A DNA stretch of 56,806 nt. It comes from Alphaproteobacteria bacterium (lineage in GTDB: Bacteria > Pseudomonadota > Alphaproteobacteria > RF32 > CAG-239). The notes beneath the pieces are model-generated. The model was not told the origin of the DNA, did no database searches, and worked only from the letters and a program-made list of their open reading frames with translations. The position numbers and the translations under genes are program-made. The DNA lies in NCBI GenBank assembly GCA_900767645.1, contig CAAFZY010000013.1, positions 1 to 56,806 on the forward strand, given 5' to 3'. Shown here in pieces: positions 32,771 to 41,980 of the stretch (positions are counted from its first letter, which is position 1; the number at the start of each line of letters is the position of its first letter).

Positions 32771-33430
32771 TTACAGGTTTAAATTCTGTTCGGCATTGCG
32801 CTCGTTTGAGACGGTGAGGGTTTCCAAATCTTCCAAAAACCACTCAAAATCTTCATCAACGTCTTTAATCATTTGATAAAAACGTCCGCGATAAGTTAAA
32901 AGCAGGCTGCTTTCGCCGATTTTAAGGTCGGTAATTTTAATTTTGCCGCCGATTTCATGCAAGGTAAATTCTAAATTAACGTGGTCAAAATTTTCATTAG
33001 CCATTTTTTCAGGTAACTCAACAATGCAAAAAACAGCGGTGTTTGATTTGCCGACACGGGCTGAAGTTATGGTAAAATTAATATCAATGGTTTCAAAGTC
33101 GAGCGGATAATTTTTATAAAGGCTCAGCATATAGCGCTTAAATAGATTTGTGTAATTTTGCTGCTGTTCACGGCTCATTGCTTTCCAATATTTGCCGACA
33201 ACAAAACGGGCAATATAATTGCCGTCAACATCGTTTGCAAACATTTTATCAAGCATGGCATATTTGCTTTCAAGGTCATGATTGCCCAGAGTTTCAACCA
33301 GTTTTGCTCCGGTGGAATTTGCCCATTGAATGGCAAGTTTTTCTTCAACCGGCGCGGCGGTTGCCGTTTGACCGAAGGCAAAAACACTTAAAACAACTGT
33401 GATAACTTGCAAAAAAAACTTACTTTTCAT
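32771..33430 (-). CDS. mlaC: Phospholipid-binding protein MlaC (Ttg2D family)
   Basis: The 219-residue protein has a signal peptide (TATA-AP) and the MlaC pattern: a helical N-terminus followed by FVVGKYWKAMSREQQQNYTNLFKRYML and beta strands ending in LKIGESSLLLTYRGRF. MlaC shuttles phospholipids between outer-membrane MlaA and the inner-membrane MlaFEDB transporter. No other mla gene is adjacent, so it is separated from its partners. The ending is long and acidic. Confidence 0.85.
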   Translation of the reverse strand: MKSKFFLQVITVVLSVFAFGQTATAAPVEEKLAIQWANSTGAKLVETLGNHDLESKYAMLDKMFANDVDGNYIARFVVGKYWKAMSREQQQNYTNLFKRYMLSLYKNYPLDFETIDINFTITSARVGKSNTAVFCIVELPEKMANENFDHVNLEFTLHEIGGKIKITDLKIGESSLLLTYRGRFYQMIKDVDEDFEWFLEDLETLTVSNERNAEQNLNL

Positions 33431-33480
33431 GAAAAATGCCTTAATATATCAACATTATATGTAGTGTATCTTAACATCAA

Positions 33481-34506
33481 ATGGTTAATAAAATGAAATT
33501 AAATTTATTTTTAGCGGCTCTTTTTTGCAATGCGCTTGTTTGTTCGGCGCAAGCTATTGAAGTTGCTCCGGAACAGGTTTTAAGCACTGACGTTGTGCGT
33601 TGCGGAACTGATTTAAGCGTTAATACTTACGCGTATAAAAAAGATGGCAAATGGCAGGGGTTTGACGCCGATATGTGTCGAGTGTTTGCATGGGCGATTT
33701 TGGGCGACGGCGAAAAGTTTAAGTTGGTTGATACCCGCTCATATCAGGCGGTTAAGGCATTGAAATCAGGGCTGATAGATGTAATGCTGAGCGGCGGTAA
33801 TTATTCAATTGCCATGCAGGCAAGGGGGCAGGCGGAAGAAATCGGCTTGCTTTATTATGACCGTCAGATGTTTGCCGCAAAAGATGCGCCGGAAAATGTT
33901 AAGTCGATGGAAGATTTTAAAAATAAAAAAGTGTGCGTTTCCGCCAATGCCGATTATTTGGATAATTTAAAGGCTTACAACGCCAAATACAAACTGCATT
34001 TGCATATTTTGCCGTTTAATTCGCCGGACAAAGCCCGCACGGCATTTTTGCTCAAGCGGTGCGAATTGCTTTCAGGCAAAGGCACAATTTTAAAAGGTAT
34101 GATGTACACAGGACCGCAGCGCGGTGTTCGGGTTTTGCCTGAAGAGTTTGCTTATAAGCCGGTTTATGCTTTTGTCAGTCCGCAGAACCCTGATTTTGTT
34201 ACTAAAATGAAGTGGATTATTAATGCGCTGTATTTAGCGGAAGAAAAGGGTATCAATAAAGATAACGTGGCTGATTTTGAAGCCGGAGATGATGAATCGG
34301 TGCGCAATTTGTTGGGGCAAAATAAACAAATTTGGAAGTATTTCAACTTAAATCCCGACTGGGTTAATAAAGCAATTGCCGATGTCGGCAATATGGGTGA
34401 AATTTATGACCGCAATCTGGGGTCGGATTTGCGGGTTAATTTAAGCCGCGGCCAAGCAAATTTAATTAAAAACGGTGGAATTATTTATGCAAAAGAATTT
34501 AAATAG
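33481..34506 (+). CDS. Amino-acid ABC transporter substrate-binding protein (AapJ-like)
   Basis: The 341-residue protein has a signal peptide (CSAQA-IE) and the family 3 binding fold with VRCGTDLSVNTYAY, WQGFDADMCRVFAWAI and LKSGLIDVMLSGGNYS; the C-terminal DVGNMGEIYDRNLG matches general L-amino-acid-binding AapJ/BztA proteins. Permease and ATPase genes are not adjacent, so it either works with a transporter encoded elsewhere or serves a sensory role. Starts at 33481 and 33493 are both possible. It overlaps the next gene by 20 bp. Confidence 0.8.
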   Translation: MVNKMKLNLFLAALFCNALVCSAQAIEVAPEQVLSTDVVRCGTDLSVNTYAYKKDGKWQGFDADMCRVFAWAILGDGEKFKLVDTRSYQAVKALKSGLIDVMLSGGNYSIAMQARGQAEEIGLLYYDRQMFAAKDAPENVKSMEDFKNKKVCVSANADYLDNLKAYNAKYKLHLHILPFNSPDKARTAFLLKRCELLSGKGTILKGMMYTGPQRGVRVLPEEFAYKPVYAFVSPQNPDFVTKMKWIINALYLAEEKGINKDNVADFEAGDDESVRNLLGQNKQIWKYFNLNPDWVNKAIADVGNMGEIYDRNLGSDLRVNLSRGQANLIKNGGIIYAKEFK

Positions 34507-35475
34507 CCGTAAGCTTTCAATTGTTATTCCGGCATATAATGAGGAAGATTCAATTAAGCCTCTGTATGATGAAATTAAGGCATCGGTTGCTAAGCTTATC
34601 AAAAATCATAAAATTCAAGATTATGAAATTTTGTTTGTAAATGACGGGTCGTCGGATAATACTGAAAAGAATATTGTAAAACTGACTGCGGATAAGCGGG
34701 TTAAACTTATTTCGCTTCGCAAAATTTTGGAAAATCAAAGGCTTTGCAAATCGGATTTCAGCATATTTGCGGTGATATTATTGTTACCATGGATGCTGAT
34801 TTACAGGATGACCCGGTAGAGCTTGCTAATTTTATTGCAAAATTAGATGAAGGATACGATATGGTTTCAGGCTGGAAGTTTAATCGGCTTGACCCGCTTG
34901 AAAAAACATTACCGTCAAAATTATTCAATTTTGTTACTTCAAAAGTATCGGGAATTAAAATTCATGATTTTAACTGCGGATTTAAGGCATACCGCAAAGA
35001 AGTAGTGAAAAGCTTAAATATTTACGGCGAATTTCATCGTTATATTCCAGTTTTGGCGTTACGTAACGGGTTTAAAATAACTGAAATAACGGTTAAACAT
35101 CACAAACGTCAATTCGGAAAGTCTAAATTCGGTATGGAAAGATATTTGCGCGGGATGTTTGATGCCGTGTCTGCACTGTTTTTACTTAAATTTTATGATA
35201 AGCCTATGTATTTTTTCGGTAAAATCGGTTTGGGTTTGTTAATGGTCGGATTTTTAATCTGTTCATATTTAACGGCTTCATGGTTTGCCGGTTATGCTAT
35301 TGGCGGACGTCCGTTGCTTATACTCGGTGTATTGTTTATTTTAGTCGGTTTTCAGTCATTTTCGTTGGGGCTGATTGCTAACATTATTATTGATAATGTT
35401 GATAAGCGCGGTAACAATGATGTGTTGATTTCCAAAACCGTTAATGAGGAATCTTCAGATGATGCAATACAATAA
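34487..35475 (+). pseudogene. GtrB-type polyprenyl-phosphate glycosyltransferase, frameshifted
   Basis: The first part (34487-34720) encodes LSIVIPAYNEEDSI and FVNDGSSDNTE, and the second part (from about 34744, in the +1-shifted frame) encodes DADLQDDPVELANF, NCGFKAYRKEV and two C-terminal membrane helices, so together they make one normal GT2 enzyme of the GtrB/DPM1 type. They join at CGCAAAATTTTGG (34718-34730). One more A would restore the conserved RKNFGKSKAL. It is either a real inactivation, a slipping site or a sequence error. It heads the 34.5-38.1 kb operon. Confidence 0.85.
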
Positions 35476-36064
35476 GGGCAATTTGCAAAAATATCATACT
35501 AAAAATCCGCTTAAAAGGTTTATGATTAATTATTTTGAGCAAAAGCTTTTAAACGTAGTTGCGTCTTTAAATTTACAAAATCCTGAAATTTTAGATGCCG
35601 GATGCGGAGAGGGGTTTATTGCCGGTATGTTGCATGCGCAAAACTCTCAAGCGCATATTTTTGCTTTTGATTACCAGCAGAAAGCAATTGATTATGCCAA
35701 AAAACATCAATCTCAGGCTATAAATTTTTCGGTAGGCGATATATGCGGTATTAATTTTGCCGACAAGGCCTTTGATTTGGTTTGTTGCACTGAAGTTTTG
35801 GAGCATTTACCTGATCCGGCAAAAGCAGTTGCCGAACTGCTGCGGGTTGCCGATAAATATGTTGTGCTTTCCGTGCCTAACGAGCCGTGGTTTTGCTTAG
35901 GCAATTTAATATCAGGAAAAAATATCAGCAGGCTGGGTAATCCGGTTGATCATATAAATCATTACACCGGCAGAGGGTTTGTTAAATTTTTGCGTCAATG
36001 CGGAGCCGTAAAAATAAAAACATTTAATTGTTTGGTTTGGACAATAGCCGTGGTTGAAAAGTAA
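35459..36064 (+). CDS. SAM-dependent methyltransferase (class I)
   Basis: The 201-residue protein has motif I ILDAGCGEGFIAGML, an acidic residue after the second strand (FAFDYQQKA) and CCTEVLEHLPDP, the pattern of small UbiE/Methyltransf_11 enzymes. A Trp/His-rich C-terminal segment may bind the acceptor. It overlaps the preceding gene by 17 bp and ends at the start of gtrA, so it likely modifies a sugar or lipid-linked product made by the same operon. Confidence 0.8.
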   Translation: MMQYNKGNLQKYHTKNPLKRFMINYFEQKLLNVVASLNLQNPEILDAGCGEGFIAGMLHAQNSQAHIFAFDYQQKAIDYAKKHQSQAINFSVGDICGINFADKAFDLVCCTEVLEHLPDPAKAVAELLRVADKYVVLSVPNEPWFCLGNLISGKNISRLGNPVDHINHYTGRGFVKFLRQCGAVKIKTFNCLVWTIAVVEK

Positions 36065-36471
36065 TGAAATTTTGCTCAGCTGAATTTATTCGTTATATTA
36101 TTGCCGGAGCAAGTACTACTTTGCTTAATGCCGGCTTGTATACGCTGTTGCTTTTGATTGGTGTACAATATTATAATGCCAACTTGGCGGCAATTATCAT
36201 TACCAAAATTTATGCCTATTTTATAAATAAAATTTATGTTTACCGCAGCAACTGTTCTTCAAATAAAGAGCAGGTTGCTCAAGTGTGTAAATTTGCGGTT
36301 ACACGCGGGGGAACCGGTATCTTTGATTATTTTGCGGTTCTGTTTTTGGTAGAAGTGTTGGGTATGTCAAAATATTTTGCAAAATATTTTACCATGGCAG
36401 TCGTGATTTTATTAAATTATTGGCTTGGAAAACGCTATGTTTTTAAGCATAAGGAGATGCAAAATGATTAA
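36064..36471 (+). CDS. GtrA-family membrane protein
   Basis: The 135-residue protein has four membrane helices and GtrA signatures (FIRYIIAGASTTLLN, FVTRGG-type segment VTRGGTGIFDY, ILLNYWLGKRYVF). GtrA proteins are thought to flip polyprenyl-phosphate-linked sugars across the inner membrane for later transfer to surface glycans. It overlaps its neighbours on both sides. Confidence 0.88.
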   Translation: MKFCSAEFIRYIIAGASTTLLNAGLYTLLLLIGVQYYNANLAAIIITKIYAYFINKIYVYRSNCSSNKEQVAQVCKFAVTRGGTGIFDYFAVLFLVEVLGMSKYFAKYFTMAVVILLNYWLGKRYVFKHKEMQND

Positions 36472-38068
36472 AAACGTAAATTATAAACTGGGTCTGATAA
36501 TTTTATTTAATATTATTTTTGCGGCTTTTTATTTTTTACAAAAACAGGCGTATCATATTGATGAAATTTTTTCATTTGCCCATGCCAACAGTACGCACGG
36601 GGCATACTTAACAACCGGCATAGATTCTTTTTTAGATGATTCTGATAATAAGATTTTTCATCATAAATTAAACGGTGATTATTTTGCAAGCTATATAAAT
36701 CCTGATTATTCGCAAGGGCTTTCTTATTGGCATATTGTTGATAATCTTAAGGTAGGAGTACATCCGCCGCTTTATTATTTTTTACTTCATACGGCAAGTT
36801 ATTTAAGCGGAGGCGCCGATAAATGGGTGGCTTTTTCAATCAATGCAATTTTTTTAAGCTTGCTCCTGACAGTTGTTTACAAGTTGGCGCAAAAAATTTT
36901 TACCGATGAGCACATGTGCTATTTAGGAGTAATATTTTGCGGTTTTTCATTGACAACCTTTAATATGACCATTTTTATCCGCTCATATTTATTGCAGATG
37001 CTTTTAACTGCTTGGTTAATATATGAACATGTAAAATTACTTGAAAAAGATAATGTTACATATAAAGACATGCTGCCGGTTTTTATTGCGGCGCTTTTAG
37101 GTTTTTTCACTCACTATTTTTTGCTATTAAGCACTTTTATAATAGCTGCCGTTGCTTGTTGTATATTACTGTTGCGTAAAAAATATAAAATTTTGTTTAT
37201 GTATATCGGAACAATGTTGTTAAGCGTGTTATGCTTTTTTGTAATTTGGTATCCGGCTTTTGAAGTTTTAACCGGCTCGTCACGTTCTCAACAGTTTACG
37301 GAAAAAACGGCAGATTGGTATTTTTTGTATACAGACCTGTTGTTAAATCGTTTTTATACCATAATAATGACTAAAATATTCAGTTTTAATCAGCCCTATA
37401 TGCTGATTTCATCTTTAGTTGCCGTCGGTGCGGTCTGTTTTATTTGGTTGCGTTCCATGCCGATTAACTCGGCAGCAAAGCAGATGTTGTATTTTTCATT
37501 GCCTTATTGCCTATTGATAACTTTCATAAGTCCGGATATGAAAATTTATGATGAACGCTACTTTGCCGCTTTTGTGCCGATTTTAAGCTTGTTGATTTTG
37601 TATGGTGCGGATTTATTGTTGCAGGCGCTGAAAATTACTTCGGCAAAGCTGCGTTTTGTAATTATGTTATTAATTGTTGCTGCAAATATTGCTTATACCG
37701 ATTATTCGCATCGCAGTGCATATTTATTCAAATGTTCTGATACAATATCGGCTCTTACGATAAAACTGGCGGGTGCAAAGATTATATTTTACGGAGACTT
37801 GTCTTTTCTGATGAATTTAGCTCCGGTTTTTGCCAAAGCCGATTATGTTAAAGCTTATTATTTATTGGAGCCGAAATTGTTGACAGAGGCAGTACAAACC
37901 CGAGAGGAAGAATATTTGATTGCAGATAATACTTCTCAAACAAGCAGCATTAATTGCTCGTTGAACAAGCCGATTCCGCTTCCTGAAAAAGCATCTGAAT
38001 TTCTTACTTATCAAAATACGTTCAACTATGGAATATATCAGTACGACCTGTATAAAATAAACCGCTAA
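36464..38068 (+). CDS. Integral-membrane glycosyltransferase (GT-C type)
   Basis: The 534-residue protein has about eleven membrane segments and an early acidic motif (YHIDEIFSFAHAN) followed by VGVHPPLYYFLLH, as in GT-C enzymes such as the ArnT/PMT and GtrC-like groups that use polyprenyl-phosphate sugars outside the membrane. The tail is a short soluble domain. The start at 36464 has AAGGAG and overlaps gtrA. Together the four genes make a GtrB-methyltransferase-GtrA-GtrC-like surface-glycan decoration set. Confidence 0.75.
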   Translation: MIKNVNYKLGLIILFNIIFAAFYFLQKQAYHIDEIFSFAHANSTHGAYLTTGIDSFLDDSDNKIFHHKLNGDYFASYINPDYSQGLSYWHIVDNLKVGVHPPLYYFLLHTASYLSGGADKWVAFSINAIFLSLLLTVVYKLAQKIFTDEHMCYLGVIFCGFSLTTFNMTIFIRSYLLQMLLTAWLIYEHVKLLEKDNVTYKDMLPVFIAALLGFFTHYFLLLSTFIIAAVACCILLLRKKYKILFMYIGTMLLSVLCFFVIWYPAFEVLTGSSRSQQFTEKTADWYFLYTDLLLNRFYTIIMTKIFSFNQPYMLISSLVAVGAVCFIWLRSMPINSAAKQMLYFSLPYCLLITFISPDMKIYDERYFAAFVPILSLLILYGADLLLQALKITSAKLRFVIMLLIVAANIAYTDYSHRSAYLFKCSDTISALTIKLAGAKIIFYGDLSFLMNLAPVFAKADYVKAYYLLEPKLLTEAVQTREEEYLIADNTSQTSSINCSLNKPIPLPEKASEFLTYQNTFNYGIYQYDLYKINR

Positions 38069-38071
38069 AAC

Positions 38072-38104
38072 AAAAACACCCCTTGAGTTTTGGCTCAAGG
38101 GGTT
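38072..38104. terminator. Bidirectional terminator between the glycosyltransferase and pgk
   Basis: ACCCCTTGAG and CTCAAGGGGT pair around a six-base loop, with T-rich ends strongest in the pgk direction. Confidence 0.8.
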
Positions 38105-38126
38105 AAGTTTCGGCAAAATGAAAAAC

Positions 38127-39338
38127 TTATTTTTTCATTACGGCAACTCCGGGGAGCTCTTTGCCTTCCATCCATTCCAAGAAAGCGCCGCCTGCAGTTG
38201 AAATATAAGTAAACTTATCGGCAACACCTGCGTTGGTTAAAGCGGAAACTGTATCGCCGCCGCCTGCTACGGAAGTGAGTTTTCCGGCAGCGGTTAATTC
38301 AGCGGCTTTTTGCGCAACTTTGTTGGTGGCGTTGTCAAACGGCTTCATTTCAAACACGCCCAACGGACCGTTCCAAACCAAAGTTTTGCATTCTTCCAAT
38401 TTGGCATTAATTTGAGCAATGCTCTTTTCGCCAATATCAAGCAATTCCCAACCTTCAGCCGGAATATGTTCCAAGTCAACGGTTTTGTGTTCGGCATTAG
38501 GCTTAAATTCTTTAGCGGCAACCAAATCAACCGGCAAGATAATTTCGCAGTCGCTGGCTTTGGCGGTTGCCATAATTTCTTTGGCGGTTTCAATCATGTC
38601 AGGTTGTACCAAAGAGTTCTTTTCATTGATGGTATCAAAGCCCTGTGCCTTCAAAAAGGTGTGAGCCATACCGCCGGAAATAACCAATTTGTTTACTTTT
38701 TTAACCAAATTGTTCAAGAGGTCAAGTTTGGTTGAAACTTTTGAACCGCCGACAATCGCCATCAACGGGCGCTCCGGATTGTTCAAGCCTTTGGTTAAGG
38801 CGTCAACTTCTTCTTCCATTAATAAGCCCATAACCGACGGGAGTTGCTCAGCGGCGGCTACCATGGAAGCATGCGCGCGGTGAGCGGTTGAAAAGGCATC
38901 TGACACATAAATATCAGCCGGTTTAACCAATTCTTTTGCCCATTCGGCATTGCCTTTTTTCTCTTCATCATAAAAGCGCAGATTTTCAAGCAATAAAACT
39001 TCATCGGCTTTCATATTTTTAACGGCTTGTTCAACTTTCGGACCGATACAGTCGTCAACAAACACAACTTTGTGTCCCAAAGCTTTTTGTAAGTTTGGCA
39101 CAATGTGGCTTAATGAATTTTTCATATCGCCTTTGCCTTCCGGACGTCCGAAGTGCGAAATAACCACAACTTTGGCGCCTTTATCCATTAAATATTTAAT
39201 GGTTGGGACGGTGCGGTCAATACGAGCAGTGTTGGTAACGTTAAAATTTTCATCCATAGGCACGTTCAAGTCAGCGCGGAGCATAACTACTTTGCCGTTT
39301 AAGTTGCTCAAATCTTCAAGAGTTCTGTACTGTTGCAT
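38127..39338 (-). CDS. pgk: Phosphoglycerate kinase
   Basis: The 403-residue protein has RADLNVPMDENF, SHFGRPEG, the nucleotide-binding GGSKVSTKLDLL and the C-terminal SVAGGGDTVSAL. It makes ATP from 1,3-bisphosphoglycerate in glycolysis. It follows gap by 86 bp that include a hairpin, so expression of the two may be uneven. Confidence 0.96.
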   Translation of the reverse strand: MQQYRTLEDLSNLNGKVVMLRADLNVPMDENFNVTNTARIDRTVPTIKYLMDKGAKVVVISHFGRPEGKGDMKNSLSHIVPNLQKALGHKVVFVDDCIGPKVEQAVKNMKADEVLLLENLRFYDEEKKGNAEWAKELVKPADIYVSDAFSTAHRAHASMVAAAEQLPSVMGLLMEEEVDALTKGLNNPERPLMAIVGGSKVSTKLDLLNNLVKKVNKLVISGGMAHTFLKAQGFDTINEKNSLVQPDMIETAKEIMATAKASDCEIILPVDLVAAKEFKPNAEHKTVDLEHIPAEGWELLDIGEKSIAQINAKLEECKTLVWNGPLGVFEMKPFDNATNKVAQKAAELTAAGKLTSVAGGGDTVSALTNAGVADKFTYISTAGGAFLEWMEGKELPGVAVMKK

Positions 39339-39361
39339 AGATTTTCCTTTCTGTCAAAAGA

Positions 39362-39411
39362 TTCCCCGCCGTAAATTTTTCGCTTAGAACTCAAGCATTT
39401 GCGGCGGGGAT
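39362..39411 (-). terminator. Hairpin between gap and pgk
   Basis: CCCCGCCG and CGGCGGGG pair across a long AT loop, followed by TCTTTTG on the minus strand. It may end part of the gap transcripts or protect the gap mRNA 3' end. Confidence 0.55.
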
Positions 39412-39424
39412 TAAAGGCTTAAAA

Positions 39425-40429
39425 TTAACCGTTTACTTTAGCCATGTGGGCAATAAGGTCAAGAACCTTGTTTGAATAGCCCCATTCATTATCATACCAG
39501 CTGATAACTTTTACAAAAGTATCAGTCAGTTGAATACCGGCTTTAGCGTCAAAGATTGAGGTGTGAGCATCACCCAAAAAGTCTGATGAAACAACGGCGT
39601 CTTCGGTGTAACCCAAAATACCTTTCAATTCACCTTCTGAAGCAGCTTTCATAGCTTTGCAAATTTCTTCATAGGTGGTTGGCTTAATAAGGTTGGCGGT
39701 TAAGTCAACAACTGAAACGTCCAAAGTAGGAACGCGCATAGACATACCGGTTAATTTGCCGTTCAATGACGGAATAACTTTACCAACGGCTTTAGCGGCG
39801 CCGGTTGATGACGGAATAATGTTGCCGCTGGCAGCACGACCGCCTCTCCAGTCTTTGGCAGACGGACCATCAACGGTTTTTTGAGTAGCGGTGGTTGAGT
39901 GAACAGTGGTCATCAAGCCGTCTTTAATACCGAAAGCATCGTTCAAAACTTTAGCAATCGGAGCCAAGCAGTTAGTGGTGCATGATGCATTTGAAACAAA
40001 CTGAGTGCCTTTAACATAGCTGTCAGTGTTTACGCCGCAAACAAACATCGGAGTATCATCTTTTGAAGGAGCAGACATAACAACATATTTAGCGCCGGCA
40101 TCAATATGACCCTGAGCTTTTTCTTTTGTTAAGAACAAACCGGTTGATTCAACAACGTATTCAGCGCCGATTTCATTCCATTTGAGGTCAGCCGGATTCT
40201 TTTCGGCGGTAACGCGGATAGCTTTGCCGTTTACAACCAATTTACCGTCTTTAACTTCAACAGTGCCGTTAAAACGACCATGCATGGTGTCATATTTGAG
40301 CATATAAGCCATATATTCAACATCAATCAAATCATTAATGCCGACAACTTCAATATCATTTCTGGCTTGAGCGGCGCGAAATACCAAACGACCGATACGG
40401 CCAAATCCGTTAATACCAACACGAATCAT
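39425..40429 (-). CDS. gap: Glyceraldehyde-3-phosphate dehydrogenase
   Basis: The 334-residue protein has the NAD site VGINGFGRIGRLVFRAA, the catalytic Cys in SNASCTTNCLAP, and SWYDNEWGYSNKV. It makes 1,3-bisphosphoglycerate for pgk. AAGGA precedes the start. The 5' untranslated region has two hairpins. Confidence 0.96.
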   Translation of the reverse strand: MIRVGINGFGRIGRLVFRAAQARNDIEVVGINDLIDVEYMAYMLKYDTMHGRFNGTVEVKDGKLVVNGKAIRVTAEKNPADLKWNEIGAEYVVESTGLFLTKEKAQGHIDAGAKYVVMSAPSKDDTPMFVCGVNTDSYVKGTQFVSNASCTTNCLAPIAKVLNDAFGIKDGLMTTVHSTTATQKTVDGPSAKDWRGGRAASGNIIPSSTGAAKAVGKVIPSLNGKLTGMSMRVPTLDVSVVDLTANLIKPTTYEEICKAMKAASEGELKGILGYTEDAVVSSDFLGDAHTSIFDAKAGIQLTDTFVKVISWYDNEWGYSNKVLDLIAHMAKVNG

Positions 40430-40456
40430 ACTATAATTCCTTCCTAGTAAATGTTA

Positions 40457-40499
40457 TTTCTGCCGATACGCGGCAGAAAGTGTGCGGACAGCCCCGCAC
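40457..40499 (-). promoter_or_regulatory. Two hairpins in the gap 5' untranslated region
   Basis: TTTCTGCCG/CGGCAGAAA (40457-40479) and GTGCGG/CCGCAC (40482-40499) lie between the predicted promoter and the gap start. They could stabilise the mRNA; I see no known riboswitch. Confidence 0.4.
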
Positions 40500-40528
40500 G
40501 GGCATATATAAATCTTTATTCAAACGCT

Positions 40529-40556
40529 AATTTATCATTAAAGATTAAATTTTCAA
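40529..40556 (-). promoter_or_regulatory. Putative gap promoter
   Basis: On the minus strand TTGAAA and TAAATT are 16 bp apart, about 100 bp before the gap start. Confidence 0.45.
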
Positions 40557-40629
40557 GCTAAAAATATAAAAAAACGGCAAACTTGCGTATAATTTAGCGG
40601 TTTAGCGAATGTATCGGTTGCAGAGTATT

Positions 40630-40668
40630 TTGCAATATTTACGAGTCCGGGGTGTATATAAGTTGTAT
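40630..40668 (-). repeat. 39-bp intergenic motif, copy 3
   Basis: The first 19 bases and the last 11 match copies 1 and 2 exactly; the middle differs. It is without the pilin hairpin, so the 39-bp motif moves or is conserved on its own. It lies 200 bp before gap. Confidence 0.7.
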
Positions 40669-41029
40669 GGTACCGGACAAAAAGACGTTGCTATTTTTAT
40701 AAAAACGTGATATAAATGTAATGTACGAAAATTATTAACAAATTAGTGTAAAATCAGTTCAAAAGAAGCATATTAAGTCTTTTATCGGTTGTTGTATCTT
40801 GTTTATAATGAAAGTGTTGTCGTGCTTAATTTTTTTAGTGCGCTGATACCAGAAATTTTTGATAAAGAGTCTTCTGCAAGACCGCCCGCCTGTTTCAGGT
40901 ATAAAGTTCCGTACTTTAGGGATTAGATTAGAATCAGAAATTTTGTTTTATGAAAAAAGAGCAATAAACAGTAAATCAACAGTATGTGTACTCGGTTGGG
41001 CTGAAACATTAATTAAAATATTGTAAAAT
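40669..41029. other. Intergenic stretch before the SPFH gene
   Basis: No gene is recognised. A short frame without a start (40777-40926, containing KESSARPPACFRYKVPYF) may be a coding remnant. The last 20 bases before the SPFH gene are A/T-only. Confidence 0.35.
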
Positions 41030-41848
41030 ATGGGAGCATACGAAGAGCAGCAGAAAAATACCTTCAAAAAGGTGATGAGAGGGATTGCAATAAGCATTGC
41101 TTCAATCTTTGTTTTGGCAGTGTTAGTGTCATCTGTCTACCTTGTACCCCCCGGAAATCGCGGTGTACTCGTAACACTGGGCAAGGTTGCGCCTCGCTCA
41201 TACGTAAATGGAATCGGCTTTAAGTGGCCTATTATATCACAAATGGTTAAAGTTGATGTCCGAACCCAAAAGTTCGCGGATAGCACCGAAACGTATACCA
41301 GCGATATACAAACCGCTGGTTTGAGATACGTATTCACGTATGAATTAAAACCTGCCAATGTCAACGTTCTGTACGAGACAATCGGCATGGATTATGAGTC
41401 CAAAATCGTAACTCCGATTTTGGATGCAGCCATAAAAGACGTTATCGGAAAATGGCCGGCGCAAGAGCTGGTCAGCAACCGTGATGTTGCGGCAAGCAAC
41501 ATAACAGCCTGCCTGAAGGAAAGGATGAATTCGGAATTTATCCAAAATCTGTCGTTTGTGTTGAGAAACGTAGGTTACAGCGATAACTTCGAGAAATCGA
41601 TTGAAGATAAAGTCATCGCTGAGCAAAAAGCTCAGGAGGCCGTCAACAATACGAAACGAATTCAGGAAGAGGCCCAGCAGACGGTTATTGCTGCTAAGGC
41701 CGAGGCTGAAGCCATGGAGATTAAATCTCAGGCTTTGGCTAAAAATAAAGGCCTCACTGAATATGAGGCCGTGTTACGATGGGACGGCAAGTTACCACAG
41801 TATATGATGGGCAACGCTGTGCCATTCTTAAATCTTGGAAGCAAATAA
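41030..41848 (+). CDS. SPFH/prohibitin-family membrane protein, Bacteroidota-like
   Basis: The 272-residue protein has one N-terminal membrane helix (about residues 15-38) and a band-7/prohibitin domain (VPPGNRGVLVTLGKVAPRSYVNGIGFKWP), then an Ala/Glu-rich coiled coil (AEAEAMEIKSQALAKN). Such proteins form membrane rings and often hold FtsH-type proteases. The ATG has no Shine-Dalgarno sequence and follows an AT-only leader; AGA, ATA and CTC codons are more common than in its neighbours. It is a single-gene insertion between gap and the large unknown protein, with its own terminator. It may come from a Bacteroidota bacterium or one of its phages. Confidence 0.75.
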   Translation: MGAYEEQQKNTFKKVMRGIAISIASIFVLAVLVSSVYLVPPGNRGVLVTLGKVAPRSYVNGIGFKWPIISQMVKVDVRTQKFADSTETYTSDIQTAGLRYVFTYELKPANVNVLYETIGMDYESKIVTPILDAAIKDVIGKWPAQELVSNRDVAASNITACLKERMNSEFIQNLSFVLRNVGYSDNFEKSIEDKVIAEQKAQEAVNNTKRIQEEAQQTVIAAKAEAEAMEIKSQALAKNKGLTEYEAVLRWDGKLPQYMMGNAVPFLNLGSK

Positions 41849-41871
41849 CCGCAACCAAAGTAATATTTTTC

Positions 41872-41901
41872 CCGCCCCTGATTTTTCAGAGGCGGTTTTT
41901 T
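41872..41901 (+). terminator. Terminator of the SPFH gene
   Basis: CCGCCCCTGA and TCAGAGGCGG pair with one mismatch and are followed by six T. Confidence 0.8.
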
Positions 41902-41926
41902 ATTGCAATATATATACTATGCATGC

Positions 41927-41958
41927 AAAAAAGCACCAATTTTACTTGGTGCTTTTTT
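41927..41958 (-). terminator. Terminator of the 968-residue protein gene
   Basis: AAAAAAGCACCAA and TTGGTGCTTTTTT form a perfect stem; the T run serves the minus-strand gene. Confidence 0.85.
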
Positions 41959-41980
41959 GTTTGTGCCTTACTTTATGAAA

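Noticed and set aside
34475..34819. A separate 114-residue protein before a separate glycosyltransferase
   Set aside because: Its last 30 residues are out of frame; one added base joins it to the next frame into a normal GT2 enzyme.
40777..40926. Open frame without start, containing KESSARPPACF
   Set aside because: It is too short, has no start or ribosome site and matches nothing I know; kept only as a possible remnant.
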